In this document: piece after piece, positions 18,003 through 27,644 of the stretch
Layout: each line of letters starts with the position of its first letter
How positions within the stretch are numbered: position 1 is the first letter of the stretch
Assembly (NCBI RefSeq): GCF_013343235.1
Contig: NZ_CP040094.1
Location: forward strand, 6,877,001-6,941,000
Origin: Nostoc sp. TCL240-02
GTDB taxonomy: Bacteria; Cyanobacteriota; Cyanobacteriia; Cyanobacteriales; Nostocaceae
Direction of reading: 5' to 3'
DNA length: 64,000 bases
Translations under genes and position numbers: made by a program
The notes under the pieces: model-generated
What the model was told of the DNA's origin: nothing
What the model saw: the letters and a program-made list of their open reading frames with translations, nothing else
Databases searched by the model: none

Positions 18003-18974
18003 TTAGGAACCGCGCTGAATTACCGCAAAAATTTCTGATAAAATTTCTGTAGCTCCCTGTTGCCGTAATAATTCTGCTAGTTCTTTGCCTAGTGCTTCGG
18101 CATTGTTGGCAATTCCAGTGACGGTATCTTTGACGATTTTTTGACCATCTACACTGGCAACTATGCCTGTTAAAGTCAAATTTTCACCAGATACTTCTGT
18201 ATTTACACCGATGGGTACTTGACATCCGCCTTCTAAAGAGCATAGAAAAGAGCGTTCGGCAAGACAGCGATCGCGTGTTGCAGGATGTTCGATTGCTTTG
18301 AGTAAAGTTAGCAATTCACTATCATCAGCACGGCATTCTATCCCTAATGCACCTTGTCCAACGGCGTGGAGGGAGATTTCTTTGGGGATAATTTGATGAA
18401 CGCGATCGCTCATTTCCAATCTTTCTAATCCTGCGGCTGCCAAAATTAAGGCATCGTATTCGCCTGCATCCAGTTTTGCCAATCGTGTAATCAAGTTTCC
18501 CCGCACATCTTTAAAAGTAAAGTGGGGGAAGTGGTGGCGCAACTGTGCTAACCGCCGCAGTGAAGATGTCCCAATTACTGCACCTTCGGGTAAAGTATCG
18601 ATTTGTTTATCTTTGTGCTTTTCATGCACAACTAAGGCATCGGCCGGATTTTCCCGTTCAGTAATTGCTGCCAGTGTCAATCCTTCTGGTAAGTTAGTCG
18701 GCAAATCCTTGAGGGAATGAACCGCAAAGTCAATCTCTTGATTGAGCATTCCAACTTCAAGTTCTTTAGTAAAAAGTCCTTTATCGCCAATCTTAGCTAA
18801 TGCTACATCAAGGATTTTGTCGCCTTGGGTAGACATGGTGTGGACTTCAAAAGTGATATCAGGAAAGCTTTTTTGGAGTTGCTCTTGTACCCAATAGGTT
18901 TGAACTAGAGCAAGTTGGCTTTTGCGTGAACCGATCCGAATAGTGCGTGGGGGACTAGAAACAACTGAAGTCAT
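18003..18974 (-). CDS. hemC: Hydroxymethylbilane synthase (porphobilinogen deaminase)
   Basis: 323 aa from the ATG at 18974 ([20 protein letters not shown]); an upstream start at 19013 would add 13 residues. The [15 protein letters not shown]-terminus, the [12 protein letters not shown] catalytic segment with its Asp near residue 90, and the dipyrromethane-cofactor Cys in EGGCQVPIG near residue 245 are all present. It polymerises four porphobilinogens into hydroxymethylbilane, feeding heme, chlorophyll and, through biliverdin, the phycobilins used by the island 2-9 kb away. No operon partner is seen. Confidence 0.95.
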   Translation of the reverse strand: MTSVVSSPPRTIRIGSRKSQLALVQTYWVQEQLQKSFPDITFEVHTMSTQGDKILDVALAKIGDKGLFTKELEVGMLNQEIDFAVHSLKDLPTNLPEGLTLAAITERENPADALVVHEKHKDKQIDTLPEGAVIGTSSLRRLAQLRHHFPHFTFKDVRGNLITRLAKLDAGEYDALILAAAGLERLEMSDRVHQIIPKEISLHAVGQGALGIECRADDSELLTLLKAIEHPATRDRCLAERSFLCSLEGGCQVPIGVNTEVSGENLTLTGIVASVDGQKIVKDTVTGIANNAEALGKELAELLRQQGATEILSEIFAVIQRGS

Positions 18975-19344
18975 AAAACAATATATCAAACAAGGCGATA
19001 AATTCACTCTCATCTAGACTACCGTAGTCAGGGACTCATGCGAATTTTGGGTTTTAGATTTTGGATTTTGGATTACAATTCTTTACCAAAAGCTGGTTTG
19101 AGGAATCTCGGACAATACTAATTAGACTTATCTTTTAGTGGGAGAGCGATCGCACAAGTTGTACCTATTCCTACTTCACTGGTGATGTTAATATGATCCT
19201 GGCGTAAGTCCACACACTTTTTCACCGCTACCAATCCGTAATGCAGTACCAGGAATGCTATTTTTCAACGCAGAGTAGCACTGAGGCTCGCAGAGATTTC
19301 AGTTTTTTTCGCTACCAATTTGTGAAATACTCTATTTAGAGTAC
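18975..19344. other. hemC upstream region containing the kinase relic
   Basis: About 370 bp. Bases 19048-19075 carry tandem GGATTTT/TAGATTTT-like heptamers. The histidine-kinase relic occupies 19118-19262; the rest shows no gene. Confidence 0.4.
19118..19262 (-). pseudogene. Relic of a sensor histidine kinase C-terminus
   Basis: Reading the minus strand from about 19262 to the TAG at 19118-19120 gives GLVAVKKCVDLRQDHI, then ITSEVGIGTTCAIALPL. This matches the end of a HATPase_c domain (G2 box region, then the Ser-Glu-x-G-x-Gly-Thr-Thr-F strand). No start, H box or N box precedes it, and the upstream sequence breaks down, so it is a degraded remnant. Confidence 0.55.
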
Positions 19345-19770
19345 TTAAGGGTCAGATTTAAGATATTGCTGTAATTCTTGGGTACGCAGTTTTGTGAGAT
19401 TTTCTAGACACCCAGCATAAATGCTAGGGGCAATACTCCCTCCCTCATATTTACTTCTTTCAAACTCACAATTGGTATCTCGAAACTTTACCCATGCAAG
19501 TTGTGCAGCAATCAATTTCTGTTTCCTAGATTTTTCTAAGGTAGGTAGCAATTGTTGATAAGCTCGGTTCAATTTTTTATCTGCATTCTGATAAGATGAT
19601 TTCGCGCATTCATTAATTGCTGCTTGAGTTTGAGGATTATTACAGTTAAATGTTTGAACTAGGCGAATCTGGGGCAAATCAGGCGTTGTGCCTGCCATTG
19701 TCATTGAAGGGGTATTATCTAAACTGCTAAGAGTTAGCATACTTGCCAAAACTAGTAATAATTGACGCAT
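19345..19770 (-). CDS. LprI-like (DUF1311) secreted protein
   Basis: 141 aa from the ATG at 19770 (MRQLLLVLASMLTLSS); an earlier start at 19827 would put 19 residues before the signal peptide. Residues 1-25 form a signal peptide. The mature part has the four-Cys pattern of the LprI/DUF1311 domain: FNCNNPQTQAAINECAKSSY, then LNRAYQQLL, then WVKFRDTNCEFE and AGCLENLTKLRTQEL. In Mycobacterium, LprI inhibits lysozyme; the role of cyanobacterial members is unknown. A periplasmic location is inferred from the signal peptide. Confidence 0.75.
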   Translation of the reverse strand: MRQLLLVLASMLTLSSLDNTPSMTMAGTTPDLPQIRLVQTFNCNNPQTQAAINECAKSSYQNADKKLNRAYQQLLPTLEKSRKQKLIAAQLAWVKFRDTNCEFERSKYEGGSIAPSIYAGCLENLTKLRTQELQQYLKSDP

Positions 19771-19962
19771 GACAAAAATTTTATTGTTTTGGCAAGTATA
19801 GACAAAAGATACCAAAATGTGCAGCATTGATATGTTTCAACGCCGAAGACTTATAAACTTGTTACAAAAGATAAACTAGCCGTCAGAAGGAAGGTAAAAT
19901 TTCACAAGAATGCTAGAAAGAATTTGGTATTTTAGTGATCTAAAGTTTAGCTTTTATATTTT

Positions 19963-20934
19963 ATGAATCGTTCCGCCTGTCTTATTTTTAATCCAGTTGC
20001 GGGTCAAGGAGACCCAGATATAGAACTGGCAGAAATTCGAGCAATATTAGAACCAGATATTGATCTAGATATTCATCTCACAACTGAAGAAATTGATGCC
20101 GATCAACTAGCTTATGCAGCTGTAGAGCGAGGGGTAGATACAATCATTGCTTCGGGGGGAGATGGGACTCTCTCCGCGGCGGCGGCGGCTGTAGTGGGTA
20201 CTGATATTGCATTTGGCATCATTTCCAGAGGAACAGCAAACGCTTTTGCTACAGCTCTAGGAATTCCTGATACGATCGCAGGTGCATGTAAAACAATTTT
20301 GCAGGGGGGAACCCGTCATGTAGACGTAGCCTATTGCAACGATCGCCCAATGGTACTCTTGGCAGGTATTGGCTTTGAAGCTGAAACTGTAGAATTGGCA
20401 GACCGAGATGCCAAGAATCGCTTTGGAATGATGGCCTACGTTTTCGCTGGAATTCAGCAACTGAGAAACTTAAAAAACTTTGATGTTGAAATTGAAACAG
20501 AAGACAGGATCATTAAAACTAGCGCCAGTGCAGTAACAGTTGCAAATGCCGCACCTCCGACTTCAGTCTTAGCTCAGGGGCCAGCAGGTCTGATTTATGA
20601 TGATGGGTTGCTAGATTTAACAATTGTCGCTCCAGTTAATAAGGCGGGAGCGATCGCTGCAACATTCCATCTATTTCAAACGGCTTCTACAGGTAACGCC
20701 GTAGAACGGGATGATATTGGCTTTCTGCGAGCCAAACAATTTAAAATTACAACTGAGCCACCGCAAAAGGTTGTTCTAGATGGTGAAATAGTCGGCACAA
20801 CACCAGTAGAAATTAAGTGTATACCAGGTGGGTTGAAGATTTTTGTGCCATTAGTAGAAGAAGTTGAGCCTACCGAAAAACTAGAAGGACTCCCTAATTT
20901 GACTATTGAGATGAAAGATACGGTAGAAGAGTAA
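19963..20934 (+). CDS. YegS/DgkB-type lipid kinase family protein
   Basis: 323 aa. It has the diacylglycerol-kinase catalytic fold: IFNPVAGQGD at the start, the nucleotide motif ASGGDGTLSAAA near residue 65, and the SRGTANAFATALGIP substrate segment near residue 87. The C-terminal beta-sandwich includes VVLDGEIVGTTPVEI near residue 273. Members of the YegS/Rv2252/BmrU family phosphorylate diacylglycerol or related lipids; the substrate here is unknown. The tail (residues 300-323) is acidic. Its stop lies next to copy 2 of the dispersed purine-rich repeat. Confidence 0.85.
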   Translation: MNRSACLIFNPVAGQGDPDIELAEIRAILEPDIDLDIHLTTEEIDADQLAYAAVERGVDTIIASGGDGTLSAAAAAVVGTDIAFGIISRGTANAFATALGIPDTIAGACKTILQGGTRHVDVAYCNDRPMVLLAGIGFEAETVELADRDAKNRFGMMAYVFAGIQQLRNLKNFDVEIETEDRIIKTSASAVTVANAAPPTSVLAQGPAGLIYDDGLLDLTIVAPVNKAGAIAATFHLFQTASTGNAVERDDIGFLRAKQFKITTEPPQKVVLDGEIVGTTPVEIKCIPGGLKIFVPLVEEVEPTEKLEGLPNLTIEMKDTVEE

Positions 20935-20935
20935 G

Positions 20936-21104
20936 GGTATGGGGAATTGGGAATTGGGCATGAAGAAGAGACAAGGTAGACAAGGAAGAGGGGGGAGACA
21001 AGGGAAGAGACTTATTCAATAATTCCCCCTTGTCCCCCTGCTCCCTGCCCCCCTGCCTTCCCGTCCCCTGGCCCCCCTGCCTTCCCGTCCCCTGCAATTC
21101 AAGA
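20936..21104. repeat. Dispersed purine-rich/pyrimidine-rich inverted repeat, copy 2
   Basis: Starts with GGGAATTGGG heptamers, then a purine arm (AAGAGACAAGG, AGGAAGAGG), the AT core GACTTATTCAATAATTCCCC, and a pyrimidine arm with two copies of CCCCCTGCCTTCCCGTCCC. It lies between the lipid kinase and metallophosphoesterase genes. Confidence 0.7.
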
Positions 21105-21121
21105 TTCAGGAGTATGTTGCA

Positions 21122-22672
21122 TTGAAACTTGTATCAGATCCAGCGATCGCTAACAAAATTCGTAAAATGAATCAGCGGGTAAGGTGGCAAGATCCGTTAA
21201 TTGTGGAACGAAACATCGACCAAACTCGCCTGGTGTTGGAAGATGGTCAAGCAGATAATCCTGAGTTCTCATTTTTAGTTGTGGGTGATAGTGGTTCTGG
21301 TAGGCATCGGGGACACAATCCCCAACGACAGATAGCTGAACTCATGTTGCCCCATCACGACGAATCCCGTTTTATGCTGCATACCGGGGATGTGATTTAC
21401 TTAGTGGGGTCGAGTGAATACTATCAGCAGAACTTCATCGAGCCTTACCGAGAGTTTATCTTGGGTGGGGAGCATCCGAGAAAGATTGCTTATGACCAGA
21501 TGATTTTTAAGCTACCAATTTTACCAGTACCGGGAAATCACGATTACTATAACTTGCCAATTTTATTGAGCTTGGCATCTCTCACAACATTACCCATTCG
21601 TCGCTTGTTGCGATCGCGGTTAGACCTAGATGTAGGCTTGCATGGCTCAGGAACTGGCGAAGCTTACGCACAGGCATTTATAGACTATCTTAAAGCCTTG
21701 CAGCCTCCCGGAGAGTTAAGCAGCCATTTAGGTAAGTACTACACAGGTAAGACAGATACAGGTCTTTGTCTTAAGTATGAACCTGGGTATTTTACCCGCC
21801 TTCCCAATCGTTACTACACTTTTCGCTATGGTGGAATTGATTTCTTCGCCTTGGATTCTAATACATTTAACGATCCACCACCTCTACCTAAAACAAAACA
21901 AGGTGATGCCGATCGCAAAATATTAGAAAAGCGTCGTGAAGATTTAGAACAAGAAAAGCAGCACATTATTGAAACCTCGGCCAAGCTTCGTCCTGAAAAC
22001 CCCATTGAAGCCGACCAATTAGACGACTTTCATGCCAAGCTATCGCAAATTGAAGAAATTATTGTTGATATCAAGAAGCAATTAGCTAGTGACAAAACAA
22101 TGCAGACTGATATTGAACAACTAGACTGGCTCAAAAAGAGATTAATTGAATCTTGGAATAATTCAGAAGTTCGGGGAAGAGTGATTTATTTCCATCATCC
22201 TCCTTATGTCACTGAAGCGACAAAGTGGCAACAAGCACAAACTTTGATCGTTCGTGATCGCTTGCGTGGCGTGCTGGATGCAGTAGCGAAAGAAATAGGT
22301 TCTCTAAATCAGGGTCGTCCTTTGGTTGATTTGGTATTAAACGGTCACGCCCACTGCTTAGAACATCTTGAGACAATGGAAACAGGACACGCTGATTCTC
22401 ATATCCACTGGCTTGTTTGTGGTGGTAGCGGGTTTAGTTTGCGCCGCCAAAGGATTGAGGGAGCAGATTTAATGGAGGGAAATAAATTAGTGGCGCGATC
22501 GCATCTCTTCATTGGTCGCAACGGTCAAGGTTCTCAGAAGCGACGACCATATTCAGGTTTACGCATTGACGTTAAAGGCGATGGACAGCCTAAGTTTATT
22601 GTCCGTCCTTTGGTTGCCGAATGGCATCAGCGACAATGGCATAATCGGGAACTTGAGCCACTGATCATCTAA
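21122..22672 (+). CDS. Metallophosphoesterase (calcineurin-like)
   Basis: 516 aa. The five metallophosphatase motifs are visible: VVGDSGSG near residue 55, HTGDVIY near residue 86, PGNHDYY near residue 139, HHPPYVTE near residue 358 and NGHAHCLEH near residue 416. An insertion with coiled-coil character (residues 260-330) sits between motifs III and IV. The start is a TTG at 21122, because the nearby ATG at 21113 is closed at once by a stop and the next in-frame ATG is at codon 16. Substrate unknown, with no signal peptide. mutS follows after 71 bp on the same strand. Confidence 0.8.
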   Translation: MKLVSDPAIANKIRKMNQRVRWQDPLIVERNIDQTRLVLEDGQADNPEFSFLVVGDSGSGRHRGHNPQRQIAELMLPHHDESRFMLHTGDVIYLVGSSEYYQQNFIEPYREFILGGEHPRKIAYDQMIFKLPILPVPGNHDYYNLPILLSLASLTTLPIRRLLRSRLDLDVGLHGSGTGEAYAQAFIDYLKALQPPGELSSHLGKYYTGKTDTGLCLKYEPGYFTRLPNRYYTFRYGGIDFFALDSNTFNDPPPLPKTKQGDADRKILEKRREDLEQEKQHIIETSAKLRPENPIEADQLDDFHAKLSQIEEIIVDIKKQLASDKTMQTDIEQLDWLKKRLIESWNNSEVRGRVIYFHHPPYVTEATKWQQAQTLIVRDRLRGVLDAVAKEIGSLNQGRPLVDLVLNGHAHCLEHLETMETGHADSHIHWLVCGGSGFSLRRQRIEGADLMEGNKLVARSHLFIGRNGQGSQKRRPYSGLRIDVKGDGQPKFIVRPLVAEWHQRQWHNRELEPLII

Positions 22673-22743
22673 AGGTAAAATATCCTTGAGCGATCGCCAT
22701 TCAACTTTCACATCACGTTATCATCGGATATTGGGGAATTTCC

Positions 22744-25377
22744 GTGCGTAACTCGATAGCATCTATGACCGCCTCTCACTCTGAAACTCCATCTACCAAA
22801 CCCGACGCAAGTACTTTTATTTCTGACCATCAACAGGTGGATCGCAGTAAGCTAAGTCAAATGTACCTGCACTATGTCGAGACGAAGGATAAATATCCTC
22901 ACGCGGTATTGTTGTATCGGGTAGGAGATTTCTTTGAATGCTATTTCCAAGATGCTGTAAAACTAGCACAAGAATTAGAATTAGTCCTCACTAGTAAGCA
23001 AGCTGGGGAACAGGGAAGAGTGGCAATGTCTGGTGTTCCACATCACGCTTGGGAACGCTACGCAACGATGCTAGTAGAAAAAGGTTATGCAGTCGTAATT
23101 TGCGACCAAGTAGAAGATGCTTCGGAAGCTGCTGGTAGATTGGTGCGGCGGGAGGTAACGCGCATTCTTACACCCGGCACTTTGCTAGAAGAAGGAATGC
23201 TCAAATCCAGTCGCAATAATTACTTGGCAGCAGTAGTAATTGCCGCAAATCATTGGGGTTTAGCTTATGCAGACATATCTACAGGGGAATTTCTTACTAC
23301 TCAAAGTAGTGATTTAGAACACTTGAGACAAGAATTAATGCGCTTGCAACCATCAGAGGTGCTAGTTCCGACAAATGCGCCTGATTTGGGTAGCTTGCTG
23401 CGTCCGGGAGAAACTTCGCCACATCTGCCGGAGTGTTTGCCACCATCATTTTGTTATAGTTTGCGATCGCAAGTTCCATTTTCTCAAGGCGAAGCTAGAC
23501 CTAGATTATTGCAGAAATTTAAGGTGCGATCGCTCGAAGGACTAGGTTGCGATCATCTTCCCCTCGCTGTTCGTGCGGCTGGCGGTCTTCTAGAATACCT
23601 GGAAGATACCCAAAAGGAAAACCCAGTTCCCCTTCAAAAACTCCGCAGCTACACTGTCACCGACTACTTAATTGTTGATAGTCAAACCCGCCGTAACCTG
23701 GAAATTACCCAAACCGTCCGGGATGGCACTTTTCACGGTTCCCTACTCTGGTCATTAGATAGAACGAGTACAGCGATGGGTGGGCGGGCTTTACGGCGGT
23801 GGTTATTGCAACCACTACTCGATATTAAAGGCATTCGGGCACGTCTTGATACCATCCAAGAATTGATGGAAAATACACCCCTGCGTCAAGATTTGCGGCA
23901 GTTGTTACGCCAAATTTATGACCTAGAACGCCTCACGGGAAGGGCTGGTTCTGGTACAGCTAATGCTAGAGATTTAGTAGCTTTAGCAGATTCTCTCTCA
24001 CGTTTACCAGAATTATCGCACTTAGTTACTGAAGCGCATTCTCCATTCCTCAAAGCTTTGCAGAAAGTCCCAAGTGTGTTGGAAGAATTAGCACAAAAGT
24101 TACACGCGCACCTTGTGGAGTCGCCACCCATACTAATCAAAGAAGGCGGATTAATTCGCCCTAGCGTCAATCCTCTTTTGGATGAAAGGAAAGCGACTGT
24201 AGAAGCAGACCAGCAATGGATTGCCAACTTAGAAGTTGATGAGAGGGCTAAGACGGGAATTTCGACATTGAAGGTCGGATTTAACAAAACTTTTGGTTAT
24301 TACATCAGTATTTCCCGCACCAAAGCTGACCAAGTACCTGCTAATTACATCCGCAAGCAAACCCTGACCAATGAGGAACGTTACATCACCCCAGATTTGA
24401 AAGAACGAGAAGCCCGGATTCTCTCGGCGCGGGATGATTTAAATCAGTTGGAATATGAGATTTTTACGGCGTTGCGGGAAGAGGTAGCACAAGAGGCGGA
24501 AGTAATTCGCAATCTATCTCGTGCAGTCGCGGCGGCAGATGTATTGTGTGGTTTGGCTGAGTTGGCAGTGCATCAAGGTTACTGTCGTCCAGAAATGTTG
24601 CCAGGAAGAGAGATAAACATTGTTGATGGCCGTCATCCGGTGGTGGAACAGTCTTTACCTGCGGGTTTCTTTGTGCCGAATTCGACTCAATTAGGTCAAG
24701 AGTCATTAGTCATTAGTCATCTGTCATTAGCAGATAATCAAGAACAAATAACAAATGACAATCCCGATTTGATTATCCTTACCGGGCCAAATGCTAGCGG
24801 CAAAAGTTGTTATTTGCGTCAGGTGGGATTGATTCAGTTAATGGCGCAGATTGGTAGTTTTGTACCAGCTAGATTGGCCAAATTGGGAATATGCGATCGC
24901 ATTTTCACCCGTGTAGGGGCAGTAGATGATCTTGCAACTGGTCAATCTACCTTCATGGTGGAAATGAATGAAACGGCGAATATTCTCAACCATGCCACAT
25001 CTAGGTCGCTGGTATTATTAGATGAAATTGGCCGGGGAACAGCAACATTTGATGGTCTTTCTATCGCTTGGGCAGTGGCAGAATATATCGCAGTGGATAT
25101 TCGGGCGCGAACGATTTTTGCTACTCACTACCATGAATTGAATGAGCTAGCTAGCATTGTACCGAATGTAGCTAATTATCAAGTGACGGTGAAAGAATTA
25201 CCCGACCAAATTATCTTTTTACACCAAGTCCAACCGGGAGGCGCAGATAAGTCTTACGGTATTGAAGCTGGAAGATTGGCGGGTTTACCAGCAGTGGTGA
25301 TTCAACGAGCCAAACAAGTGATGGGGCAAATTGAGAAACATAGTAAAATTGCGATGGGGCTGCAAAATCTGGATTAA
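22744..25377 (+). CDS. mutS: DNA mismatch repair protein MutS
   Basis: 877 aa from a GTG at 22744 (an ATG at 22765 is the alternative). The mismatch-binding Phe-x-Glu is in [10 protein letters not shown] near residue 60. Domains follow the MutS1 order: connector, lever ([13 protein letters not shown]), clamp, and ATPase with Walker [15 protein letters not shown] near residue 680 and Walker [17 protein letters not shown] near residue 757. It recognises mismatches and small loops. Just before Walker A, residues about 652-675 are encoded by a GTCATTA heptamer repeat (24700-24765) that is not part of the normal protein. A degenerate copy of the last 20 codons lies downstream at 25457-25519. Confidence 0.95.
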   Translation: MRNSIASMTASHSETPSTKPDASTFISDHQQVDRSKLSQMYLHYVETKDKYPHAVLLYRVGDFFECYFQDAVKLAQELELVLTSKQAGEQGRVAMSGVPHHAWERYATMLVEKGYAVVICDQVEDASEAAGRLVRREVTRILTPGTLLEEGMLKSSRNNYLAAVVIAANHWGLAYADISTGEFLTTQSSDLEHLRQELMRLQPSEVLVPTNAPDLGSLLRPGETSPHLPECLPPSFCYSLRSQVPFSQGEARPRLLQKFKVRSLEGLGCDHLPLAVRAAGGLLEYLEDTQKENPVPLQKLRSYTVTDYLIVDSQTRRNLEITQTVRDGTFHGSLLWSLDRTSTAMGGRALRRWLLQPLLDIKGIRARLDTIQELMENTPLRQDLRQLLRQIYDLERLTGRAGSGTANARDLVALADSLSRLPELSHLVTEAHSPFLKALQKVPSVLEELAQKLHAHLVESPPILIKEGGLIRPSVNPLLDERKATVEADQQWIANLEVDERAKTGISTLKVGFNKTFGYYISISRTKADQVPANYIRKQTLTNEERYITPDLKEREARILSARDDLNQLEYEIFTALREEVAQEAEVIRNLSRAVAAADVLCGLAELAVHQGYCRPEMLPGREINIVDGRHPVVEQSLPAGFFVPNSTQLGQESLVISHLSLADNQEQITNDNPDLIILTGPNASGKSCYLRQVGLIQLMAQIGSFVPARLAKLGICDRIFTRVGAVDDLATGQSTFMVEMNETANILNHATSRSLVLLDEIGRGTATFDGLSIAWAVAEYIAVDIRARTIFATHYHELNELASIVPNVANYQVTVKELPDQIIFLHQVQPGGADKSYGIEAGRLAGLPAVVIQRAKQVMGQIEKHSKIAMGLQNLD
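24700..24765 (+). repeat. GTCATTA heptamer repeat inside mutS
   Basis: Tandem GTCATTA units at 24703-24730, followed by an AAATAACAAATGAC end that is complementary to them, lie in frame inside mutS. The same GTCATTA-type element occurs inside the LpxB-like gene (29337-29380) and between genes at about 29865 and 55450. Confidence 0.75.
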
Positions 25378-25456
25378 TTTTGCAGGTTGATGCATTAATA
25401 CAAGTCGATGCATTGAAATGGCACGGCTAGGAGTTACGTATCAATGGCAAAAAAAG

Positions 25457-25519
25457 GTTATTGGGCGAATTGAGAAACACAGTAAGATTGTGATTGGGCT
25501 AAATAATTTTGAGTGGTAA
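25457..25519 (+). pseudogene. Degenerate duplicate of the mutS 3' end
   Basis: Codons from 25457 to the TAA at 25517 read VIGRIEKHSKIVIGLNNFEW, next to the true MutS end [19 protein letters not shown]. An A7 run just upstream shifts the frame, and homology fades before 25440. It has no start and is a relic. Confidence 0.7.
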
Positions 25520-25600
25520 CTATATAGTATCTGAAAGTACAATGCGCTGACCATAATGTTAAGTACGTATAAAACTAGGTTGCAAGGAATGTAAATAGTT

Positions 25601-26080
25601 ATGGATTCTCAAAACTTACAGCAAACACAGCAAATAGTAATAGATTCTCAAACCTTACAACAGTTACAAGACGAAATTGAAGAGGAAATGCGTGAGATCC
25701 TGAAAAACTCTAACTTTGACAAGATACTCGCAAAGTATGGTATATCAGGAGACGATATCTTAACACTTCAGGTCAGTACAGACTTATCTAACATACAAGC
25801 TGGTGCTATTTTTGATGAAAACCAACAACCTAACAGTTTGTTAAGCCCAATCCCAAAACGAGTAAATTCATCATTTCAGTTTGCGATGAGTTTCTCTGGG
25901 ACTGGGGGGATGAGTTTCTCTGGCACTGATCGTAATTTACAAGGTACAATTTCAACCCTGCCTAGTGAGAGATGTTGTGCAGTTTGCAATTATCCTAATC
26001 AGATACCATATTTTGATCCGGAATACCCCCCGATGTGTCAAAATCCTCAGCCTCCAGAACACGAATTAAAATTATCCTAA
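25601..26080 (+). CDS. Unknown protein, first gene of a three-gene cassette
   Basis: 159 aa of no family I recognise. Residues 1-22 contain two copies of a DSQ-x-LQQ unit (coiled-coil-like, Gln-rich). Residues 23-60 form an acidic helix-turn segment (EIEEEMREILKNSNFDKILAKYGISGDD without break in the protein). A Ser/Gly stretch follows with two MSFSGT repeats near residues 95-106, and a Cys-rich end (RCCAVCNYPNQIPYF, then MCQNP). The paired Cys could bind metal or be modified. The next gene's ATG is 14 bp downstream behind AAGGAG, so the genes are co-transcribed. The layout, a helical N-terminus before a low-complexity Cys-containing tail, is reminiscent of leader-type precursors, but nothing proves that. 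Confidence 0.55.
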   Translation: MDSQNLQQTQQIVIDSQTLQQLQDEIEEEMREILKNSNFDKILAKYGISGDDILTLQVSTDLSNIQAGAIFDENQQPNSLLSPIPKRVNSSFQFAMSFSGTGGMSFSGTDRNLQGTISTLPSERCCAVCNYPNQIPYFDPEYPPMCQNPQPPEHELKLS

Positions 26081-26094
26081 ACAAGGAGACTGTG

Positions 26095-27030
26095 ATGTTT
26101 AGCAGTGTTTTAAAAGAGGTTACAGGTATCTTCAATTCTCGCTTTCTCCTCAATACCTTTTTTCCTAGCCTCATCTTTTGGGGACTACTAATCATTGTGA
26201 TAATTGCTGGTCGCTGGAATATATATGAAGTGATTAAATCTTGGAATCAACAAGATGTTGCTTTCAAAACTATTGAAATAATTATATTGATAAGTTGGAT
26301 AACATTTTTTTCTAGTGTTATAAGCAGCTATTTAACTCTAATTATACGTTTTTATGAAGGCTACTGGAATTTACCTTTTTTAGAAAAAATTGGTACAACC
26401 TGGCATAAAACTGCTCTGGAACAACTAGAGAATAAGATCAAGGACAATCCTCAAGATTTTAGTTATGAGCAGATTTATCTACTTTACCCACCACCTACTC
26501 GTAAAAAGGAAGTAATGCCGACACGCTTGGGCAATATCCTCAAAAATTCTGAACTATATCCAATGTTGCGCTATAAAATTGATGCTGTTCTGATTTGGCC
26601 ACGTCTTTATCAACTTTTTCCAGAACGCTTTATTCAAACTATTGCTGAAACCAAAAGTGCCCTTGAATTTACACTAATTATATCTTCACTCAGTGTTTTT
26701 TTTGCGTTTATAAGTGGGATTTATCTGCTAATTGTCGGTGCAGCTTGGTGGCTTTTCTTAATTTGTTTTTGGGGAGGATTACTGATTGCTTGGTTAGCTT
26801 ATAAAGGAGCTTTGAGCAATGCTATTAGTTACGCTCATCAAATCAAAACTGCTTTCGATCTTTATCGAAATGAGCTTACTAAGCAAATGCGTTTACCACT
26901 ACCTAAAAATGAAAAAGATGAGCGAGAGAATTGGGAAAAAATATGTCAGTTTATATATCGTGGCTCTCCTATAAACTTAGAATATATCAACGATGAAAAC
27001 ACTTCAATTTCAGATCAAAAGCAACCTTAA
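26095..27030 (+). CDS. Unknown multi-pass membrane protein
   Basis: 311 aa from the ATG at 26095, which has AAGGAG eight bases upstream; an earlier start at 26035 would overlap the previous gene. Four hydrophobic segments are visible: residues about 18-38 (SLIFWGLLIIVIIAG), 53-80, and a long double segment at 200-250 (LLIVGAAWWLFLICFWGGLLIAWL is one of its halves). Between them is a soluble loop of about 120 residues, and the C-terminal 60 residues are charged and cytosolic-looking. No family recognised. Its stop and the next gene's ATG share one base (TAATG). Confidence 0.55.
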   Translation: MFSSVLKEVTGIFNSRFLLNTFFPSLIFWGLLIIVIIAGRWNIYEVIKSWNQQDVAFKTIEIIILISWITFFSSVISSYLTLIIRFYEGYWNLPFLEKIGTTWHKTALEQLENKIKDNPQDFSYEQIYLLYPPPTRKKEVMPTRLGNILKNSELYPMLRYKIDAVLIWPRLYQLFPERFIQTIAETKSALEFTLIISSLSVFFAFISGIYLLIVGAAWWLFLICFWGGLLIAWLAYKGALSNAISYAHQIKTAFDLYRNELTKQMRLPLPKNEKDERENWEKICQFIYRGSPINLEYINDENTSISDQKQP

Positions 27031-27644
27031 TGAGTAAGCGATTCTCAATCAAACTGAGCTATTTATTGGCAATTATTGCTGTTCTAATTGGGGTTGTTGG
27101 TGCTGTTTACTTAGACTGGCATGAAATCCAAACTCTTGTTTCTATTCAAATTCCAGCACGAGACTTACCCGCCTATTACCAGATCCAACCGGGCGATATT
27201 TTTAAAAAAACTTTTGCTGCTAGAGATATACCTTCAAATACCCTAACAAAATCCCAAGATATAGTAGGTCGCTACTCTCTGGTGAAACTTCCTAAACAAA
27301 AACCTTTAACAGAAAATCAACTTAGTCCCAAAATAGATCCACTTCGCCTTATCGATACAATTGCTGTTGGCATTCCCGTCATACCTCTTATTACATTAAG
27401 TGAGAATCTGCAAGCAGGTGACATTGTAGACGTTACACTTGTACCCCCTACCACTAAGGAAGGTTCTTTACCATCTCCTATTGTGCTTGCAAATATCCTA
27501 GTGTTAGATGTAAAGCAAGTGTCGCTAGCCAAAGCCAATGTATCCTCAACATCTGTAATTGTTGTAGCTCTACCTGTAAAATATCAGCAAAAATTTGCTA
27601 ATTATATTCCTGGTGCAACATTTTTAGTCAGTCGGAAGCTATAA
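27030..27644 (+). CDS. SAF-domain, membrane-anchored protein
   Basis: 204 aa. Residues 8-28 form one N-terminal membrane anchor (LSYLLAIIAVLIGVVGAVYL). Residues 38-105 resemble a SAF domain (IPARDLPAYYQIQPGDI, FAARDIPSNTL, IVGRYSLVKLPKQKPLTENQL), the fold found in CpaB/FlgA pilus and flagellar proteins, followed by a second similar beta domain (LSENLQAGDIVDVTLVPPT, VLANILVLDVKQV). The start overlaps the previous stop by one base, so translation is probably coupled. The partner is likely the membrane protein encoded just upstream. A CpaB-like role in an envelope or pilus-like assembly is conceivable but unproven. Confidence 0.6.
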   Translation: MSKRFSIKLSYLLAIIAVLIGVVGAVYLDWHEIQTLVSIQIPARDLPAYYQIQPGDIFKKTFAARDIPSNTLTKSQDIVGRYSLVKLPKQKPLTENQLSPKIDPLRLIDTIAVGIPVIPLITLSENLQAGDIVDVTLVPPTTKEGSLPSPIVLANILVLDVKQVSLAKANVSSTSVIVVALPVKYQQKFANYIPGATFLVSRKL

